Of a stretch of 6,104 nucleotides of DNA, positions 4,701 through 6,104 are shown piece after piece (the first letter of the stretch is position 1; each line of letters opens with the position of its first letter). The position numbers were made by a program, and so were the translations under genes. The notes below the pieces were generated by a model, which saw nothing but the letters and a program-made list of their open reading frames with translations, was not told the DNA's origin and searched no databases. The DNA is from DASUBN01 sp964584665 (GTDB lineage Bacteria; Pseudomonadota; Gammaproteobacteria; Natronospirales; REEB76), in the NCBI GenBank assembly GCA_964584665.1, contig CAZPAO010000069.1, positions 1 through 6,104 on the forward strand. Reading direction: 5' to 3'.

Positions 4701-6104
4701 ACTGATGGTCCAGGTATGGCTGCCGCTGGAACCGAAGCCGGTCAGGGTGTCCCCCGCGCCGGTGCCGATCAGGGTATCGATGCCACTGAAGGTGCCACCG
4801 ATGTCGTCGCCGGAGCCAGCGTTGGCGCCGGAGAGGACGATCGAGATCGGACCGGCCGCGCCGGAGTAATCCAGCGTGTTGGTGCCGCCACCGCCACCGA
4901 CGATGTTGCCGGACAGGTCGCCGCCGGTGAACTGGAAGCTGTCGTTCGCCGTGCCGCCGGTCAAATTGCCGACGTTGACGAATGCGTTCACGTTGGTGAC
5001 GCTGCCGCTGTCGGTGCCCGAGATGGTCCAGGTGTTGGCGCCGTTGTTGCCCACGAGAGTGTTGGTGCCGGTGCCGCCATCGATGGTGCCGGAGATGGAA
5101 CCGCCCGAGACGGTGAACGTGTCGCTGGCCGCCGTGCCGTTCAGGTTGGCGATGGCGCTGAAGGCGAAGGTGCCATCGAGGTTGCCGCTGTCGGCCCCGC
5201 TGATGGTCCAGGCGCGGCTGCTGGCGCCGCCGCCATAACCGGTCAGGGAGTCGCCCGCGCCGGTGCCGATCAGCTTGTTGATGCCGCTGAAGGTACCGCC
5301 GACGTCATCGCCGGAGCCGGCGTTGGCGCCGGACAGGACGATCGAGATCGGGCCGGCCGCGCCGGAGTAATCGAGGGTGTTGGTGGTGCCACCGCCGCCG
5401 ACGACGTTGCCGGACACGGAGCCGCCGGTGAACTGGAACGTGTCGTTCGCCGTGCCGCCGGTCAGGTTGCCGATGTTGGCGAAGGCGTTCACGTTGGTGA
5501 CGCTGCCGCTATCGGTGCCCGAGATGGTCCAGGTGTTGGCGCCGTTGTTGCCCACCAGGGTGTTGGTGCCGGTGCCACCGTCGATGGTGCCGGAGATGGA
5601 ACCGCCCGAGACGGTGAACGTATCGTTGCCCGAGCCGCCCGTCAGGTTGGCGATGGCGCTGAAGTTGAACGTTCCCACGCTACCGCCGTCCGCCGCGTTG
5701 ATGGTCCACGCGATGGTGGTGGCCGCACCGGTCAGGGTGTCGCCATTGCCGGTGCCGATCAGCGTGTTGATGCCGCTGAAGGTGGTGCCGATGTCGTCGG
5801 CCGAGCCGGCGTTCGCGCCGGACAGGGTCACGGAGATCGGGCCCGCCACGCCGGAGTAATCCAGCGTATTGGTGGCGCCGCCGCCGCCCACGATGGCGCC
5901 GGACACGGAGCCGCCGGTGAACTGGAAGCTGTCGTTCGCTGTGCCGCCGGTCAGGTTGCCGATGTTGCTGAAGTTGATGGTGCCGTTGGTATCCGCCAGC
6001 GTTCCGCCATCGGAAGCGCTGATGGTCCAGGTGGTGGCCAGGTTGTTCCCGGTGAGCGTATTGGTGCCGGTGCCGCCGTCGATCGAGGTGACGTGGCCGG
6101 TGGC
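1722..6104 (-). CDS. Giant filamentous-haemagglutinin-like beta-strand repeat adhesin, C-terminal part (5' end outside window)
   Basis: This is the 3' portion of a very large secreted protein. The frame is open from base 6104 to TGA 1722-1724 (1460 residues) with no start visible, so any internal start would be artefactual. It is dominated by Gly, Thr, Ser, Asn, Ala and short hydrophobic strands, as in beta-helical surface adhesins. Residues 1-671 form tandem ~167-residue repeats with WTISG and GGxGxNTL motifs. Residues 672-1395 are filamentous-haemagglutinin-style strand repeats such as GNITASGSTF and QNYTGTLTL. Residues 1396-1414 form a polar linker, and 1415-1460 a C-terminal module with the only two cysteines (1448 and 1458). 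No autotransporter barrel, LPXTG motif or C-terminal toxin domain is seen. Two-partner secretion through an outer-membrane TpsB-type pore is the best inference, but the diagnostic N-terminal TPS domain is outside the window. Predicted location is the cell surface, with a role in adhesion or aggregation; the ligand is unknown. Scattered RTX-like nonapeptides leave a type I-secreted protein as a weaker alternative. Confidence 0.88.
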   Translation of the reverse strand, partial: ATGHVTSIDGGTGTNTLTGNNLATTWTISASDGGTLADTNGTINFSNIGNLTGGTANDSFQFTGGSVSGAIVGGGGATNTLDYSGVAGPISVTLSGANAGSADDIGTTFSGINTLIGTGNGDTLTGAATTIAWTINAADGGSVGTFNFSAIANLTGGSGNDTFTVSGGSISGTIDGGTGTNTLVGNNGANTWTISGTDSGSVTNVNAFANIGNLTGGTANDTFQFTGGSVSGNVVGGGGTTNTLDYSGAAGPISIVLSGANAGSGDDVGGTFSGINKLIGTGAGDSLTGYGGGASSRAWTISGADSGNLDGTFAFSAIANLNGTAASDTFTVSGGSISGTIDGGTGTNTLVGNNGANTWTISGTDSGSVTNVNAFVNVGNLTGGTANDSFQFTGGDLSGNIVGGGGGTNTLDYSGAAGPISIVLSGANAGSGDDIGGTFSGIDTLIGTGAGDTLTGFGSSGSHTWTISGTDSGDLDGSFDFSQIANLKGTGASDTFVISGGNLTGGINGGGGAGINEIDGDTGANTWTVSGADAGDVNGLAFTNINNLQGNNGADDFVFAGGTIDGQIDGGSGNDTLDYSAVGGTLSVSITSGSASGYTGSDAIATLFKGINVLVGNGSNNSALNGENSAVNWSINSSGNDVYDDGNAPTPLTFSGFNKLVGGSGVDTFAIGGGTTTFTSITGGGGNDVLTVANTGVVNSTGATLTITGVESITTNGSGVFQAGTVDLLGGVTITANVDTNTLTVTGGAGSAATITATGDVALSGVNMGSGSFTLIATGGNITGAAGTDITAGAVTLTAGAGKSIGSSGSALNTAISGTLIATAPAGIFVSNTGTLDLGNLTATSGRIGITSTGNITASGSTFKSNSSGVTLATTGSADIDFSGGVSVQGGGLTLTTSSGQFNLNGSLSVAGSVSANNLVATNASITTSGNAGITLGPVTGDTLALSTFGTGLVTLGTVNLTTLSLSDAVTGKVQFNGNVSTTTLDMSHLQGGVVVGISGVTIKATGLDFSKTSGIDGKVAGSQTLNLNGNGGTVILAPVGQSVALKALNVTGGSIHAGDVTTAAGQNYTGTLTLRGTLANNGSGDVSITGDVTLGGASTISNAGGGAIDVTGVVDGHQQLKLNAGSGQVDVTGNIGGTTALVSLTAAGGGIVLGGTVHTVQDQSYSGSVAANADITSLSGGITFGGKLDIRKNLTITADRISLTGGNSSVDTGNGATLVLMPETLSRAIVIGGSSAGTLDLSGSALSGYEGTLFIGATPRTFGDVTAGIVSPVSGDINVDSDIVMGNGATLVLATTGTLNINATVQATDMVLGGTVGVFNPNNAGTVTGDNIEVIGGTIGETGNDISGGPLSGAGQLHFATTSSKAVFNLPGITVAQGPDPETLQYATDLDVNVNKNSQASNSGQQAAANQQTGGLLGSGFIDVSVFQQISLYDVNGSGIQLPGDQCEEESTSGAGCGQ
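1725..1862 (-). other. C-terminal module of adhesin with Cys-X9-Cys pair
   Basis: The last 46 residues (1415-1460) contain a hydrophobic/aromatic segment, GFIDVSVFQQISLYDV, then GIQLP, an acidic stretch (CEEES) and the terminal cysteines. The Cys codons are at 1761-1763 and 1731-1733, with nine residues between them and two after. No other Cys occurs in the 1460 visible residues. The Haemophilus HMW1 adhesin, secreted by the two-partner pathway, has from memory a C-terminal cysteine pair of the same spacing that forms a disulfide loop holding the protein at its outer-membrane pore. An equivalent anchor here is inferred from position and spacing, not from sequence identity. Confidence 0.6.
1863..1919 (-). 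other. Asn/Gln/Ser/Ala low-complexity linker in adhesin
   Basis: Residues 1396-1414 (NKNSQASNSGQQAAANQQT) are polar, lack the alternating strand pattern seen before them, and separate the beta-strand region from the C-terminal module. They probably form a flexible tether. The composition is seen directly; the role is inferred. Confidence 0.6.
4092..4427 (-). repeat. Adhesin terminal degenerate half-unit 4 (112 residues)
   Basis: This is a strongly diverged long half. It keeps the order GGSGNDTLDYS, then FKGINVLVGNG, then NWSIN, then FNKLVGGSGVDTF, but most other positions have changed (YDDGNAPTPLTF is new). No short half follows. After it the 167-residue period stops and the protein passes into non-periodic beta-strand repeats. 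Confidence 0.78.
4428..4928 (-). repeat. Adhesin tandem repeat unit 3 (167 residues, short half diverged)
   Basis: This unit is again exactly 501 bases. The long half is close to that of unit 2. The short half has drifted: GGGGAGINEIDGDTG replaces GGTGTNTLVGNNG, and NLQGNNGADDFVF replaces NLTGGTANDSFQF. The Trp strand persists as NTWTVSG. The change marks the decaying C-terminal edge of the array. Confidence 0.88.
4929..5429 (-). repeat. Adhesin tandem repeat unit 2 (167 residues)
   Basis: This is a full unit of exactly 501 bases with long and short halves in the same order as unit 1. The short half is nearly identical in DNA to that of unit 1: 5011-5054 equals 5512-5555 over 44 bases, and 5081-5120 equals 5582-5621 over 40 bases. 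Its long half resembles that of unit 3 more closely (PISIVLSGANAGSGDD in both). The repeats are therefore a mosaic rather than a simple series. Confidence 0.92.
5430..5918 (-). repeat. Adhesin tandem repeat unit 1 (163 residues)
   Basis: The unit begins TGGSVSG after the FQF strand. Its long half holds TNTLDYSG, PISVTLSGANAG, FSGINTLIGTG and AWTIN. The short half begins SGGSISGTIDGG and holds NTWTISG and NLTGGTANDTFQF. It is four residues shorter than units 2 and 3; the loss falls around the Trp strand of the long half. At the junction of the halves it carries GGSGNDTFT, an exact RTX-type nonapeptide. Confidence 0.9.
5919..6104 (-). repeat. Adhesin repeat array: short half-repeat at the window edge (incomplete repeat)
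   Basis: These 62 codons match the short half of the repeat unit: GGTGTNTLTGNN, then TTWTIS, then NLTGGTANDSFQF. They are more divergent from units 1-2 around the middle (TLADTNGTINFSN). The array therefore continues beyond the window towards the N-terminus, and its total copy number cannot be read here. Confidence 0.85.

Noticed and set aside
4378..5859. Pro/Val/Leu-rich + strand open frames repeating with the array
   Set aside because: They repeat only because the opposite-strand adhesin repeats. Their breaks and composition follow the adhesin codons, and there is no independent start signal or recognisable domain.
5904..5906. Internal GTG as the start of the adhesin gene
   Set aside because: The same reading frame continues upstream to base 6104 with the same repeat motifs (NTWTIS-like and NLTGGTANDSFQF), so the gene begins outside the window.
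4092..6104. CRISPR or other non-coding direct-repeat array
   Set aside because: The period is about 500 bases, the repeats are coding with frame-preserving differences, and there are no short identical repeats with unique spacers.

Overview
The window comes from a GC-rich Gram-negative bacterium, most likely a beta- or gammaproteobacterium. The reasons are the strong G/C preference at third codon positions, a proteobacterial-looking GTP-type PEP carboxykinase, and a giant surface-adhesin gene of the filamentous-haemagglutinin style. No genus can be named from this sequence.

Layout: (1) 1-636, + strand: the last 211 residues of GTP-dependent phosphoenolpyruvate carboxykinase, a conserved housekeeping gene. 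(2) 637-702: a short convergent intergenic gap with one strong hairpin terminator, flanked by A and T runs so that it can serve both strands. (3) 703-1620, - strand: a soluble 305-residue protein with an uncharacterised helical N-terminus and a C-terminal forkhead-associated (FHA, phosphothreonine-binding) domain. (4) 1621-1721: a leader holding a ribosome binding site and a GC-rich hairpin with a possible competing structure. (5) 1722-6104, - strand: the 3' part of a very large secreted beta-strand-repeat protein. The frame is open to the window edge, so its N-terminus lies beyond 6104.

The adhesin fragment (1460 residues) has four zones, N to C: a tandem array of about 167-residue bipartite repeats (residues 1-671); a long filamentous-haemagglutinin-like beta-strand region without that periodicity (672-1395); a short Asn/Gln/Ser/Ala linker (1396-1414); and a compact C-terminal module (1415-1460) ending in a Cys-X9-Cys pair. 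Those two cysteines are the only ones in the visible protein. Their position and spacing resemble the C-terminal disulfide anchor of the Haemophilus two-partner-secreted adhesin HMW1. This is the most interesting point in the window, because it suggests a tethered rather than released adhesin.

The adhesin and the FHA-domain gene lie on the same strand about 100 bases apart and could be cotranscribed, ending at the shared terminator at 661-686. A functional link between them is only inferred. Note that 'FHA' for the forkhead-associated domain and 'FHA' for filamentous haemagglutinin are unrelated. The PEP carboxykinase is convergent and metabolically unrelated to both.
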